The notes under the pieces were generated by a model. That model was not told the origin of the DNA and did not search any database. It saw only the letters and a list, made by a program, of their open reading frames with translations. From Novosphingobium taihuense (GTDB lineage: Bacteria > Pseudomonadota > Alphaproteobacteria > Sphingomonadales > Sphingomonadaceae), in NCBI RefSeq assembly GCF_007830315.1, contig NZ_VLKJ01000014.1:1-61933 (forward strand): a stretch of DNA of 61,933 nt, written 5' to 3'. Of this stretch, positions 27,392 through 36,958 are shown in pieces (position 1 is the first letter of the stretch; each line of letters starts with the position of its first letter). Made by a program: the position numbers and the translations under genes.

Positions 27392-28183
27392 ATGATCTCG
27401 GTTGCCACATGGAACATCAATTCGGTCCGCTTGCGCGCCGATCAGGTTGAACGCTTTTTGGCTCAGGAGGCGCCCGATGTGTTGTGCCTGCAGGAGATCA
27501 AGACGCCGGAAAACCTGTTCCCGCACGAGGTGTTCGAGAAGCTCGGCTATACCCATCGCGCGGTCCATGGGCAGAAGGGCTATCATGGCGTCGCCACAGT
27601 CAGCCGCATTCCGTTCCGCGATTTCAGCAAGCATGACTGGCAGGACAACGGCGAGGCGCGGCACATCGGCGTCGAGCTGCTCGGCCCCGGCAACGGCTTG
27701 ATCATCGAGAACGTCTATATCCCGGCAGGCGGCGACGTGGCCGACCGCGAGGTGAACCCCAAGTTCGGCCAGAAGCTCGACTTCCTCGAGCGCATGACCC
27801 GCTGGGCCGAGAAGATCGAGCGGCCGACGCTGATTACCGGCGACTTCAACATCGCGCCGCTGGAGTGCGACGTCTACAATCACAAGGCGCTGCTCAAGGT
27901 CGTCAGCCACACCCCCATCGAGGTCGAGACGCTGCAGCGCTTTGCAGATGCGCATGGCTGGGTCGACCTTGGCCGAAAGCATATCCCCGCGCCGGAGCGC
28001 AACTATTCGTGGTGGTCCTACCGCTCCTACTGGCGCGCCAAGGATCAGGGCCGCCGGCTTGACCATATGTGGGCCTCGCCCGAAGCCGCCGCGCAGACCC
28101 GGTCGCACCGCTTCGTCGAAGAAACGCGCAAGTGGGAGCAGCCTTCGGACCACATCCCGCTGATCACCGAGCTGGATTTGTGA
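27392..28183 (+). CDS. xth: Exodeoxyribonuclease III
   Basis: AP endonuclease/3'-5' exonuclease of base-excision repair (endonuclease/exonuclease/phosphatase fold), 263 residues. Metal/active-site motifs: ATWNINSVRLRADQVE (about 5-20), CLQEIKTPENLF (about 31-42), TGDFNIAPLECDVYN (about 149-163) and the C-terminal SDHIPL (about 253). YWRAKDQGRRLDHMWAS carries the Asp of the catalytic pair. It overlaps ribA by 4 bases (GTGA), so the two are translationally coupled; this gene pair is a repair-riboflavin operon by position, with no known functional link. Confidence 0.95.
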   Translation: MISVATWNINSVRLRADQVERFLAQEAPDVLCLQEIKTPENLFPHEVFEKLGYTHRAVHGQKGYHGVATVSRIPFRDFSKHDWQDNGEARHIGVELLGPGNGLIIENVYIPAGGDVADREVNPKFGQKLDFLERMTRWAEKIERPTLITGDFNIAPLECDVYNHKALLKVVSHTPIEVETLQRFADAHGWVDLGRKHIPAPERNYSWWSYRSYWRAKDQGRRLDHMWASPEAAAQTRSHRFVEETRKWEQPSDHIPLITELDL

Positions 28184-29244
28184 GCGAATCCCGTAATGTT
28201 GCAAAAGCGCTCGACGCGCTGCGCCACGGTTGGGCAATTCGCGTGACCGGCGCGGACGGCGCTCTCGATCTGCTGCCCGCCGAAACCGCGTTTGCCCAGC
28301 CCGGCATCTATGCCGCGCGCCTGCTCATTTCCGCCGCCCGCGCTGCCACGCTGAAGCTTGCCAACCAGCGCGATGCCGCCGTGCCCGAAGCGCCGGTAAT
28401 GATCCACGGCGCAGAGCCGTTCAGCCTCAATTCCGCGCGCAATCTGGCCGATCCGGCGCAGGACCTCGGCAGCCCCTTGCGCGGACCATTCAAGGCCGAT
28501 CCGATCGAGGCGCAAGATGCTGCCGTTGCAGCTATGGACATGGCGCGGCTGGCGGGCATCCTTCCGGCGTTCCTGATATCGACCGGCGTGGAAATCGCTG
28601 CCGAGGTTTCGACCGAGGACCTTGCGGCGTTCAAGGACCCGCTCAACCTCACGATACAGGCCCGCGCCCGCCTGCCCGTGCACGCCTGCGAACATGCCGA
28701 AATCGTGGCATTCCGCTCGCGCGATGACCTGCGCGAGCACGTCGCGCTTATCATCGGCACGCAGACCAGTGAGCGCGAGCCGGTGGTGCGGCTGCACAGC
28801 GAATGCCTGACCGGCGACATCCTCGGCAGCCTCAAGTGCGATTGCGGCCCGCAGCTCGACGCAGCGCTTGCCCGCATGGCAGAGGAAGCCAATGCGGGCG
28901 GATGGGGCGTGCTGCTCTATCTGCGGCAGGAAGGGCGCGGCATCGGTCTGATCAACAAGCTGCGCGCCTATGAACTGCAGGATCAGGGCTTCGACACCGT
29001 AGACGCCAACGAGCGCCTCGGCCTGCCAAGCGAGGCGCGCGACTTCCCCGTAGCCGCGCGTATGCTCGACCTGCTCGGCGTGCGCTCGCTTCGCCTGCTG
29101 ACCAACAATCCGCAGAAAGTGGCCACATTGCAGGCGCTGGGCGTGGAGGTGACGGAGCGCGTGGCACACCAGCTCCCCGCCAACCCCCACAACCAGCGCT
29201 ATCTCGACACCAAGCGCGACCGGACCGGCCACCTGCTGCGATAA
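28180..29244 (+). CDS. ribA: GTP cyclohydrolase II with N-terminal extension
   Basis: First committed step of riboflavin synthesis: GTP to 2,5-diamino-6-ribosylamino-4-pyrimidinone 5'-phosphate. The catalytic C-terminal half (about 185-354) shows the Zn-binding pattern HSECLTGDILGSLKCDCGPQ and YLRQEGRGIGLINKLRAYEL. The ~180-residue N-terminal region is longer than E. coli RibA (~196 aa) and begins ALDALRHGWAIRVTGADGAL; it looks like a diverged DHBP-synthase-like domain without clear catalytic residues, as found in some alphaproteobacterial RibA proteins. Start: GTG overlapping the xth stop (GTGA); an earlier ATG would lie deep inside xth. Product length 354. Confidence 0.93.
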   Translation: MSESRNVAKALDALRHGWAIRVTGADGALDLLPAETAFAQPGIYAARLLISAARAATLKLANQRDAAVPEAPVMIHGAEPFSLNSARNLADPAQDLGSPLRGPFKADPIEAQDAAVAAMDMARLAGILPAFLISTGVEIAAEVSTEDLAAFKDPLNLTIQARARLPVHACEHAEIVAFRSRDDLREHVALIIGTQTSEREPVVRLHSECLTGDILGSLKCDCGPQLDAALARMAEEANAGGWGVLLYLRQEGRGIGLINKLRAYELQDQGFDTVDANERLGLPSEARDFPVAARMLDLLGVRSLRLLTNNPQKVATLQALGVEVTERVAHQLPANPHNQRYLDTKRDRTGHLLR

Positions 29245-29296
29245 GCGCATTTCCGGTCAGGCGAGGCCACGAACCATGGGGCAATGACCAGGCACC

Positions 29297-30175
29297 ATGA
29301 GCAACCAGCACCTCACCCGTTACCTCGCCCGCATGCGCCGCGTGCTCGATCATATCGACGCCGCGGGGCACGAGGTCCTTGATGTGGAGGCGCTTGCTGC
29401 CGTTGCCGCGTTTTCGCCGTTCCATTTCCAGCGCCAATTCTCGACGCTGCTGGGCATGAGCGTTGGCGAATACCAGCGACAGGCGCGCTTGCGGCGAGCC
29501 GCGATGCGGCTTGCACATCGTCCGCAAGACAGCGTGACCGCGATCGCGCTCGATGCGGGCTACGGCAGCAACGAGGCATTTGCCCGTGCTTTTCGCAGCC
29601 TTCTTGGCCGGTCGCCAAGCGCATTCAGGGCCAGCCCGGACTGGCGGGCGCTGGACATGCTCGTGGACCGTCTCAACAGTCTCAGGAGCCAACACATGCC
29701 AGAGCACTTCCAGCCGTCCGACGTCGATATCGTGGATTTTCCGCAAACGCGATTGCTGACGCTAGAACATCGCGGCGCACCGGCGTTGATCGGCGCGACG
29801 ATCCAGAGATTCATCGCATTCCGGCGCGCGCATCGCCTGCCGCCGGATGCCTGTGCCACGTTCAATCTGTTTCCCGTCGATCCGATCGCCACGCCAGCCG
29901 AAGATTTCCGGATGATGCTGGGGGTGGCCACGCCGCGACAGATCGAAGCTGAAGGGTTCGAGGCCTGGACGATCCCGGCGATGCGCGTGGCGAGGATCGT
30001 CCAGACCGGAAACCCGGACAATCTCGGACCCGGCTTCGATTTTCTGTATGGGCAATGGCTTCCGGCGAGCGGCGAGGAAATGCGCGATCATCCGCCGTTC
30101 GTGCGGCGCGTCAGCATCTACCCTGACGTGCCGCTGCACGAAGCGGTGACGGAACTCTACCTGCCGCTCGCCTGA
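29297..30175 (+). CDS. AraC-family regulator with GyrI-like effector domain
   Basis: A transcription factor with an N-terminal AraC/XylS HTH pair (about residues 8-110; AAVAAFSPFHFQRQFSTLLG and IALDAGYGSNEAFARAFRSL, then LGRSPSAFR) and a C-terminal GyrI/SbmC-type small-molecule-binding domain (about 135-292, starting DVDIVDFPQTRLLTLEHRGA; ends EAVTELYLPLA). HTH-first order is typical of the Rob/SoxS-like subgroup that senses toxic compounds. The ligand is unknown. It is convergent with an unknown small membrane protein gene (4-base gap). The gene follows ribA by 52 bases but is probably its own unit. Confidence 0.9.
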   Translation: MSNQHLTRYLARMRRVLDHIDAAGHEVLDVEALAAVAAFSPFHFQRQFSTLLGMSVGEYQRQARLRRAAMRLAHRPQDSVTAIALDAGYGSNEAFARAFRSLLGRSPSAFRASPDWRALDMLVDRLNSLRSQHMPEHFQPSDVDIVDFPQTRLLTLEHRGAPALIGATIQRFIAFRRAHRLPPDACATFNLFPVDPIATPAEDFRMMLGVATPRQIEAEGFEAWTIPAMRVARIVQTGNPDNLGPGFDFLYGQWLPASGEEMRDHPPFVRRVSIYPDVPLHEAVTELYLPLA

Positions 30176-30179
30176 TTGC

Positions 30180-30482
30180 TCAGGCCGCGCGCCAGACGAT
30201 CAGCAGCACCGCTGCGGCGACAATCACCGCAAAAGCAAGGGCATAGCCCATGTCCTTGACCGTGAACTTGTCGACATGTTCCGAGCGGAAGCGGCGATAG
30301 CCGCGCTCGGCGGCGGGGTTGCTGGCGACGAGCGCGACATCGAGGGCACTGGCTTCCGAACGGAACCAGTTGACGAGAAGTTGCCGCTCCTCGGGCGTGA
30401 CATCGGGGTAGGCGGCGAGGAGCGCCTCGACGTGGGCACGGCGGGCGTCGATTGCCGAGGCAATCGTGGACGTGTTTGACAT
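30180..30482 (-). CDS. Small protein with C-terminal membrane anchor, unknown
   Basis: A 100-residue protein with a charged N-terminal part (RRAHVEALLAAYPDVTPEER, then QLLVNWFRSEASALDVALVA) and one hydrophobic C-terminal segment YALAFAVIVAAAVLLIVWRAA. Likely a tail-anchored inner-membrane protein. I do not recognise a family. It is convergent with the AraC-like regulator (4 bases apart) and precedes (on this strand, downstream of) two other unknown genes of the same orientation. Confidence 0.6.
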   Translation of the reverse strand: MSNTSTIASAIDARRAHVEALLAAYPDVTPEERQLLVNWFRSEASALDVALVASNPAAERGYRRFRSEHVDKFTVKDMGYALAFAVIVAAAVLLIVWRAA

Positions 30483-30534
30483 TTCTGTATTCCTGACATG
30501 CGTTTGAACGGCGCCGGGTGGCGCGGACTTCGGG

Positions 30535-30879
30535 TCAGGAATTCGGGGGTGCTCTTGGTGCGGGTAGCAGCGCGAGCGGCTGCGGCGCGGGTGGCGCGGT
30601 TTGCGGGGGCCAGATGTGGTCCGCCCCGGTGAGTTCGAGCGGTGCGGGTTCGGCGAGCGCGATGACCGGTGGCGGCGGGGCCATCGGCACGACAGCGCGT
30701 TGAATTTGCACGCGATTTGCGGGAGCGACCGCCATCTCCGCCGTCGCCGCGCTGAACGCAGAGCCGTGCCGCACGGTCACCGGTGACTCGAACGGGGCAA
30801 CTGCGTGGGTCAGGACAGTCAGGGCGAGGAGGATCGCCCAAAGCCGTCCACCCAGCTTCAGGAGCGGTGCACGCAACAT
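30535..30879 (-). CDS. Proline-rich exported or anchored protein, unknown
   Basis: A 114-residue protein beginning MLRAPLLKLGGRLWAILLAL, which forms an N-terminal signal or anchor, followed by a proline-rich region (VPMAPPPPVIALAEPAPLEL; WPPQTAPPAPQPLALLPAPR). Similar to periplasmic low-complexity proteins. No family recognised. It could be overcalled because proline-rich frames are common in GC-rich DNA; the hydrophobic N-terminus supports it. Confidence 0.4.
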   Translation of the reverse strand: MLRAPLLKLGGRLWAILLALTVLTHAVAPFESPVTVRHGSAFSAATAEMAVAPANRVQIQRAVVPMAPPPPVIALAEPAPLELTGADHIWPPQTAPPAPQPLALLPAPRAPPNS

Positions 30880-30939
30880 TCCAACTCTAGATAGACTCTC
30901 GGAGGCAGAGGGGCAACTCTACCCCAACTCGGCACAACT

Positions 30940-31935
30940 CTAGCGGGACTCGAAGCGGCTGAGGCCAGACCCGAGAGCGTTCGCGCCGAGCGCCAGCTTG
31001 TCACCCGACCAATCCGCGACGAAGGCCGACGAGCGGCTAACCCCCGGCGCAAACCGCGCATCGTTTCCAACAATGGCAAGGCCAGTCGAGGGGTGTGTCT
31101 TGCCCTCGGCCGCGATGGCGATGAAGGCACTGTAGTTTTCTTTGTCCAACCCTTGGACAAACACGTTGTCGGCGATCCTGCCGGTGGCGCCGGCGGGCAG
31201 GTCGATCATGTAGTTCGTTGTCTTTCCAGCCGTATCGTCAAAGCTGGACTGTGTGACCTCGACCCTGCCGGCGCGGCTTTTCACATAATGCCCGCCGCGC
31301 CCGGCTTCGAAGCGGCTGCGGCGGATGGTGACGCTGCCATAATCGCCGAAGTAGACTGAATGGGCGCAGGACAGGCCGCGATCACATCGCCCGAGACGCG
31401 AAAAGGTCGACTTTTCAATAAGCACGGCGCCGGTCGGATCGTCGGCAGAGAGAATGCCCTGCTCGCTGTCGCGGAACCATGACTGGCGCACGGTGAGGTT
31501 GCCGTGCTCGAGCCGGATGCCAGAGCCGTTGGCATCCGGCACGCGGATGTTCTGGAAGATCAGGCCTTCGACCGTGGTCGAGCGTCCGCGTGCGACGATA
31601 GCGGCCTTGCCCTCGCAGGCCGCGCCGTCGAACGTCGTCTTCCCCGGCACTTGCGCGACGAAGCCGACATCGCCCGCCTGCTGGACTGCGCAGTCGCGAT
31701 AGACGCCGGGTTCGATGCGGATCGTGCCCGTTCCTTCGCCGATGGCGTTCACCGCCTGCTGCAGCGCCTGGTAGCTGCGCCCGGTCTCGACCACGGTGTA
31801 GGGCGAACGCTGGCCCTGGGCGAGAAGCGCCGTGACGGGAATCGTGGCTACCACCGCAATCCCGAGCAGGAAAACGGCAAGGCGCTGGCCACGGTGGCGG
31901 CGCTCTCTGGAGGCGAACGGGTTCATCATGCGCAT
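30940..31935 (-). CDS. Right-handed beta-helix protein (pectate-lyase-like fold), exported
   Basis: A 331-residue protein: N-terminal membrane/signal segment (RLAVFLLGIAVVATIPVTAL, about 20-39), then repeated beta-helix coils such as YQALQQAVNAIGEGTGTIRI, GLIFQNIRVPDANGSGIRLE, GNLTVRQSWFRDSEQGILSA, TIRRSRFEAGRGGHYVKSRA and VEVTQSSFDDTAGKTTNYMI. The fold is typical of polysaccharide lyases and epimerases, but no catalytic residues are recognisable; a carbohydrate-binding or adhesion role is possible. Cysteines near GRCDRGLSCAHS could form a disulfide. Single gene, transcribed away from the SPFH operon region; near no polysaccharide locus. Confidence 0.75.
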   Translation of the reverse strand: MRMMNPFASRERRHRGQRLAVFLLGIAVVATIPVTALLAQGQRSPYTVVETGRSYQALQQAVNAIGEGTGTIRIEPGVYRDCAVQQAGDVGFVAQVPGKTTFDGAACEGKAAIVARGRSTTVEGLIFQNIRVPDANGSGIRLEHGNLTVRQSWFRDSEQGILSADDPTGAVLIEKSTFSRLGRCDRGLSCAHSVYFGDYGSVTIRRSRFEAGRGGHYVKSRAGRVEVTQSSFDDTAGKTTNYMIDLPAGATGRIADNVFVQGLDKENYSAFIAIAAEGKTHPSTGLAIVGNDARFAPGVSRSSAFVADWSGDKLALGANALGSGLSRFESR

Positions 31936-32033
31936 ATCGGTTCCCCGGCGTTTTCAGATCCCGGGGTAGCGCGGAATGATTGACAGGCCCTTGCGTTCCC
32001 GTCCGAACGGTTGCCCTGTGCGAACTTACAGGG

Positions 32034-32336
32034 TCAGTCCTTGCTGCCCCAGCGCCACTTCCAGCCGCCCCGCGTGCGCTTTGCCGAGATCGAGAAGACG
32101 ACCGCGGTGGCCACGATGAACAGCGCGAAGCCCAGCGTGCGCAAGGGTCCGTCGCCGCTGTCGTCGAGCCACTTGATCAGCGGCAGAAGCGCGACGTAGC
32201 CGCCGATGAGCGCCCAGCCCTGCCAGCGGATCGGGAGGCCGGAACCGAGACCGAAGCGCTTGGGCGCGAACCATGCACCGTCGTCGACCGGCGTCTCGGG
32301 CTTTGGAGGCCGGGTGGTGTAGCGGGCATCAACCAT
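32034..32336 (-). CDS. Small two-helix membrane protein, unknown
   Basis: A 100-residue protein with two hydrophobic segments (WALIGGYVALLPLIKWL and LGFALFIVATAVVFSIS) and a basic C-terminus (RTRGGWKWRWGSKD). It overlaps the upstream ribbon-helix-helix gene by 8 bases, so it is part of the SPFH operon (third gene). Unknown function; membrane partner of the SPFH protein is the simplest idea. Confidence 0.65.
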   Translation of the reverse strand: MVDARYTTRPPKPETPVDDGAWFAPKRFGLGSGLPIRWQGWALIGGYVALLPLIKWLDDSGDGPLRTLGFALFIVATAVVFSISAKRTRGGWKWRWGSKD

Positions 32337-32547
32337 CGCTGTTCTCCGTTTCAGTCTTCGGCGGCCGTCCGCGCTTCACCGGCTCGGCGGCGGCGAGCTT
32401 CACGCCACGCCGTGCCAGCGCCTCGCGCAACAGCACTTCGATCTGGGCGTTGGCAGAGCGCAAGTCGGCCGAGGCCGTGCGCTCGATCGCGGCGAAGAGC
32501 GCCGGATCGATGCGCAGCGGGAAGGCTTTCTTGGGGCTCGGCGCCAT
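32329..32547 (-). CDS. Arc/CopG-like ribbon-helix-helix protein
   Basis: A 72-residue protein with a ribbon-helix-helix pattern (FPLRIDPALFAAIERTASAD, then LRSANAQIEVLLREALARRG) matching Arc-family DNA-binding proteins, followed by an AT-hook-like basic tail (KRGRPPK). It lies 9 bases after the SPFH gene and overlaps the membrane protein gene downstream. Probably a dimeric DNA-binding regulator; the promoter dyad TGATAT-N7-ATATCA in front of the operon could be its own operator, giving autoregulation. That last point is inference. Confidence 0.72.
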   Translation of the reverse strand: MAPSPKKAFPLRIDPALFAAIERTASADLRSANAQIEVLLREALARRGVKLAAAEPVKRGRPPKTETENSDG

Positions 32548-32556
32548 GGCGTGGGC

Positions 32557-33465
32557 TTACTGGTAGAGCGTACCGGCGTTGACCACCGGCTGGGCATCAC
32601 GCTCGCCGCACAGGACGACCATCAGGTTCGAAACCATGGCGGCGCGGCGCTCGTCGTCGAGCTCGACGACGTTCTTTTCCGAAAGCTGGTTCAGCGCCAT
32701 CTCGACCATCGACACCGCGCCCTCTACCAGCTTCTTGCGCGCGGAGATCACCGCCTCTGCCTGCTGGCGACGCAGCATGGCACCGGCAATCTCGGGCGCA
32801 TAGGCAAGGTGCGTGAGGCCGCATTCATCGACGGTGATGCCGGCGAGGACCAGCCGCGCGTTGAGTTCCGTGCGCAACTCGTCGTTGATCTGATCATGGT
32901 GGCCGCGCAGGGTCACCTCGTGATGCTCGATGTCGTCATACGGGTAGCGCGAGCCGATCGAGCGCACGGCGCTTTCGATCTGGACGAAGACGAAGGCCTT
33001 GTAGTCATCGACATCGAACAGCGCCTGCGCGGTATCGGCGACGCGCCAGACCACGTTGCAGGCGATCTCGATCGGGTTGCCGCGCAGGTCGTTGACCTTG
33101 AGCTTTTCCGACACGACGTTGTTGGCGCGGACCGAAATCTTGGTCTTGGTCATCCACGGCCAGACCCAGCGCAGCCCATGGTTCCGATCCGTGCCCCGAT
33201 AGGAGCCGAACAGGTTGATTGCGGCTGCCTGGTTGGGCTGGATCATGTAGAAACCCGAGGCGATGAACACGATGGCGACGGGCAGCGCGGCGATTGTGGC
33301 GATGAACCCCGGCACTTCGTCCTCGGACGGACTGCCGCTGGCAAAGCCGATCACGCGCATGGCGGTGAGGCCGACCATAACAATCATGAGAATCAGCATG
33401 AAATAGCCGCTCGTAGACCATGCGCCGGTTTCGGTGCTGGCGGAGTGCGTTTTCGACTCGGACAT
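32557..33465 (-). CDS. SPFH/Band 7 domain membrane protein
   Basis: A 302-residue member of the stomatin/prohibitin/flotillin (SPFH) superfamily. Residues about 22-70 contain two hydrophobic segments (GYFMLILMIVMVGLTAMRVI and FIATIAALPVAIVFIASGFY) and the rest is the SPFH domain: LFGSYRGTDRNHGLRWVWPW, then KTKISVRANNVVSEKLKVND, and a coiled-coil-like tail (ISARKKLVEGAVSMVEMALN). Such proteins form membrane microdomains or hold membrane proteases and ion channels. It heads an operon with a ribbon-helix-helix protein and a small membrane protein. The dyad 20-40 bases upstream of the start is a likely control site. Confidence 0.85.
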   Translation of the reverse strand: MSESKTHSASTETGAWSTSGYFMLILMIVMVGLTAMRVIGFASGSPSEDEVPGFIATIAALPVAIVFIASGFYMIQPNQAAAINLFGSYRGTDRNHGLRWVWPWMTKTKISVRANNVVSEKLKVNDLRGNPIEIACNVVWRVADTAQALFDVDDYKAFVFVQIESAVRSIGSRYPYDDIEHHEVTLRGHHDQINDELRTELNARLVLAGITVDECGLTHLAYAPEIAGAMLRRQQAEAVISARKKLVEGAVSMVEMALNQLSEKNVVELDDERRAAMVSNLMVVLCGERDAQPVVNAGTLYQ

Positions 33466-33485
33466 CGTCCATTCCCCCTTAAATC

Positions 33486-33504
33486 TGATATCACTTTAAT
33501 ATCA
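33486..33504. promoter_or_regulatory. Operator-like dyad upstream of the SPFH operon
   Basis: TGATAT-N7-ATATCA, a perfect 6-bp inverted repeat, lies 21 bases upstream of the SPFH start codon in an unusually AT-rich patch. Its position overlaps the expected promoter or leader. It could be bound by the operon's ribbon-helix-helix protein or by a PadR-type regulator encoded elsewhere. Confidence 0.5.
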
Positions 33505-33753
33505 AATCTGGTTGCAGCTGCAAGTGGATTTCGAGGGGGCTTGCAATCCGGACCGAATCACTCCACATTATCGGAGCGGACCGGGCCCCTCTGGCGCGGC
33601 GTTCTGGCCAATAATGGCAGTTCGCTTCGTGATGTCGGACCGCATCGGGTGATGCCGATGCTTTGGGTCCGGGTCTTTTCCCCCTCCTTCCAGGCCCTGG
33701 GCCAGAGCACGGCATCCCCGATCGATCGCAACAGCTTTCGAAGGGTTACAACG

Positions 33754-33927
33754 ATGTCCGACCGTTACTTCCGTCTCATGGAGCGCCACCAGAAGCTGGA
33801 CGAGGCGCTGCGGATCGCGCGCGATCTCCTTGATGTCCTGCGGCTGCGCAGCCTCAAGTGCGCCGTGAAGGCGCGGCTTGCCGCGCTTTTCCTGCGCCGC
33901 CCGGAAGCCTTTCTGGCAACAGTCTGA
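33754..33927 (+). CDS. YdcH/DUF465-family small protein
   Basis: A 57-residue protein starting MSDRYFRLMERHQKLDEALR, the signature of the DUF465 (YdcH) family: short, charged, predicted as one long helical hairpin (RLRSLKCAVKARLAALFLRR). Function is unknown in general; members are small cytoplasmic proteins. The ATG sits after AAGGGTTACAACG. It belongs to a frame that runs in from 32551, where the upstream part is antisense noise. It precedes terC by 75 bases and both may be co-transcribed. Confidence 0.75.
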   Translation: MSDRYFRLMERHQKLDEALRIARDLLDVLRLRSLKCAVKARLAALFLRRPEAFLATV

Positions 33928-33947
33928 AATAGAGGAACGCCCGTCGT

Positions 33948-33989
33948 GTCCCGCGCATTGCTGCAAGCAATTACGGGGCGCGGCGGGAC
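33948..33989 (+). promoter_or_regulatory. Structured leader just upstream of terC
   Basis: GTCCCGC and GCGGGAC (7 bp, perfect) enclose an inner perfect hairpin ATTGCT-GCA-AGCAAT. The outer stem ends 2 bases before the Shine-Dalgarno-like GGAG and 13 bases before the terC start codon, so it could control translation. TerC-family genes are often preceded by the manganese yybP-ykoY riboswitch; I do not see its consensus here. Confidence 0.4.
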
Positions 33990-34002
33990 TGGAGCTTGAT
34001 CG

Positions 34003-35016
34003 ATGGAATTCCTCTTCGCAGACTGGCTGGGCACGCCCGCGTGGTTCTGGCTTGCCTTCCTTGGCCTCGTCGTCGTGCTGACCGCATTCGACCTTGGCGT
34101 CCTCCACAAGGAGGACAAGGCCATGGGCATCGGTGAATCGCTGAAGCTGACCGCGTTCTACATCACCATCGCGCTGCTGTTCGGCGCGTGGGTCTGGGCC
34201 GAGAAAGGCGCGGACCTGGGGATGAAGTACTATACCGGCTTCTTCATCGAAAAGGCGCTGTCGATCGACAACGTCTTCGTCATCAGCCTGATCTTCACCT
34301 TCTTCGCCATTCCGGCCAAGTACCAGTACCGCGCCCTGCTGTGGGGCATTGTCGCAGTGATCTTCCTGCGCGGCGGGATGATCGCAGGCGGCGCGGCGCT
34401 GGTCGAGCGCGCCTACTGGGTGCTCTATATCTTCGCTGCGTTCCTCGTGTTCACCGGCGTGAAGATGTTTTTCGCCAGCGACCATGATCCCGACATCGGC
34501 AACAACCCCGCCGTGCGCTGGATCAGCCGCCACATGCGCGTGACCAAGGAACTGCACGACCAACACTTCTTCGTGAAGGTGCCGGACGAGAAGACCGGCA
34601 AGCTGGTCAACGCGGCAACCCCGCTGTTCCTCGCCCTGGTGGTGATCAACCTTGCCGACCTCGTGTTCGCGGTGGATTCGGTGCCCGCGATCTTCGCGAT
34701 CACGACAGATACTTTCGTGGTCTATACCTCGAACATCATGGCGATCCTGGGCCTGCGCGCGCTCTACTTCGCGCTGGCGGCGATGATCGACCGGTTTGCC
34801 TACCTCAAGTACGCGCTGGCCGCGGTGCTGGTGTTCATCGGCTCGAAGATCTTCGTCTCCGACTTCCTGCTGGGCGGCGACAAGTTCCCGCCGGTGCTGA
34901 GCCTTGGCGTGACCTTTGCGCTGATTGCGGGAGGCGTAGCGTTCTCGCTGTGGAAGACGCGGGGGCAGCCCTTGCACGATCCTGCAGAAGCCATCGCGCC
35001 CGGGACCGTGAACTGA
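34003..35016 (+). CDS. TerC-family integral membrane protein
   Basis: A 337-residue polytopic protein of the TerC/Alx family, implicated in manganese or other metal export and tellurite resistance. Characteristic sequence: FDLGVLHKEDKAMGIGESLK, then GFFIEKALSIDNVFVISLIF and VVINLADLVFAVDSVPAIFA, containing acidic residues that bind metal in the transmembrane core. Eight or nine hydrophobic segments are visible. Length and motifs match the Alx subgroup. Starts at ATG shortly after GGAGCTTGATCG; preceded by a structured leader and by ydcH-like gene; followed by a strong terminator. Substrate inferred from the family. Confidence 0.92.
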   Translation: MEFLFADWLGTPAWFWLAFLGLVVVLTAFDLGVLHKEDKAMGIGESLKLTAFYITIALLFGAWVWAEKGADLGMKYYTGFFIEKALSIDNVFVISLIFTFFAIPAKYQYRALLWGIVAVIFLRGGMIAGGAALVERAYWVLYIFAAFLVFTGVKMFFASDHDPDIGNNPAVRWISRHMRVTKELHDQHFFVKVPDEKTGKLVNAATPLFLALVVINLADLVFAVDSVPAIFAITTDTFVVYTSNIMAILGLRALYFALAAMIDRFAYLKYALAAVLVFIGSKIFVSDFLLGGDKFPPVLSLGVTFALIAGGVAFSLWKTRGQPLHDPAEAIAPGTVN

Positions 35017-35021
35017 GCACG

Positions 35022-35048
35022 CCCCCTCCCTTGACGGGAGGGGGTTTT
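35022..35048 (+). terminator. Intrinsic terminator of terC
   Basis: CCCCCTCCC and GGGAGGGGG pair perfectly (9 bp) with loop TTGAC and are followed by TTTT. It starts 6 bases past the terC stop and lies 10 bases from the 3' end of the convergent recQ. Confidence 0.85.
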
Positions 35049-35057
35049 GCTATCCGA

Positions 35058-36857
<1,800 letters not shown>

Positions 36858-36958
36858 CTCGCCGCTATGGCAGATCGCGCCGTTGCGGAGAACTCTGCTG
36901 TGGCTGTGGGCGGGCGATTTCTGCCATATGCGATGCGATTTCGTATGGAAGGCGGGTC

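Noticed and set aside
33540..34002. Manganese (yybP-ykoY) riboswitch before terC
   Set aside because: No match to the conserved loops of that riboswitch; only an unrelated nested hairpin is visible.
33568..34977. 469-codon open frame antisense to terC
   Set aside because: Shadow of terC and its upstream region; highly charged, no domain.
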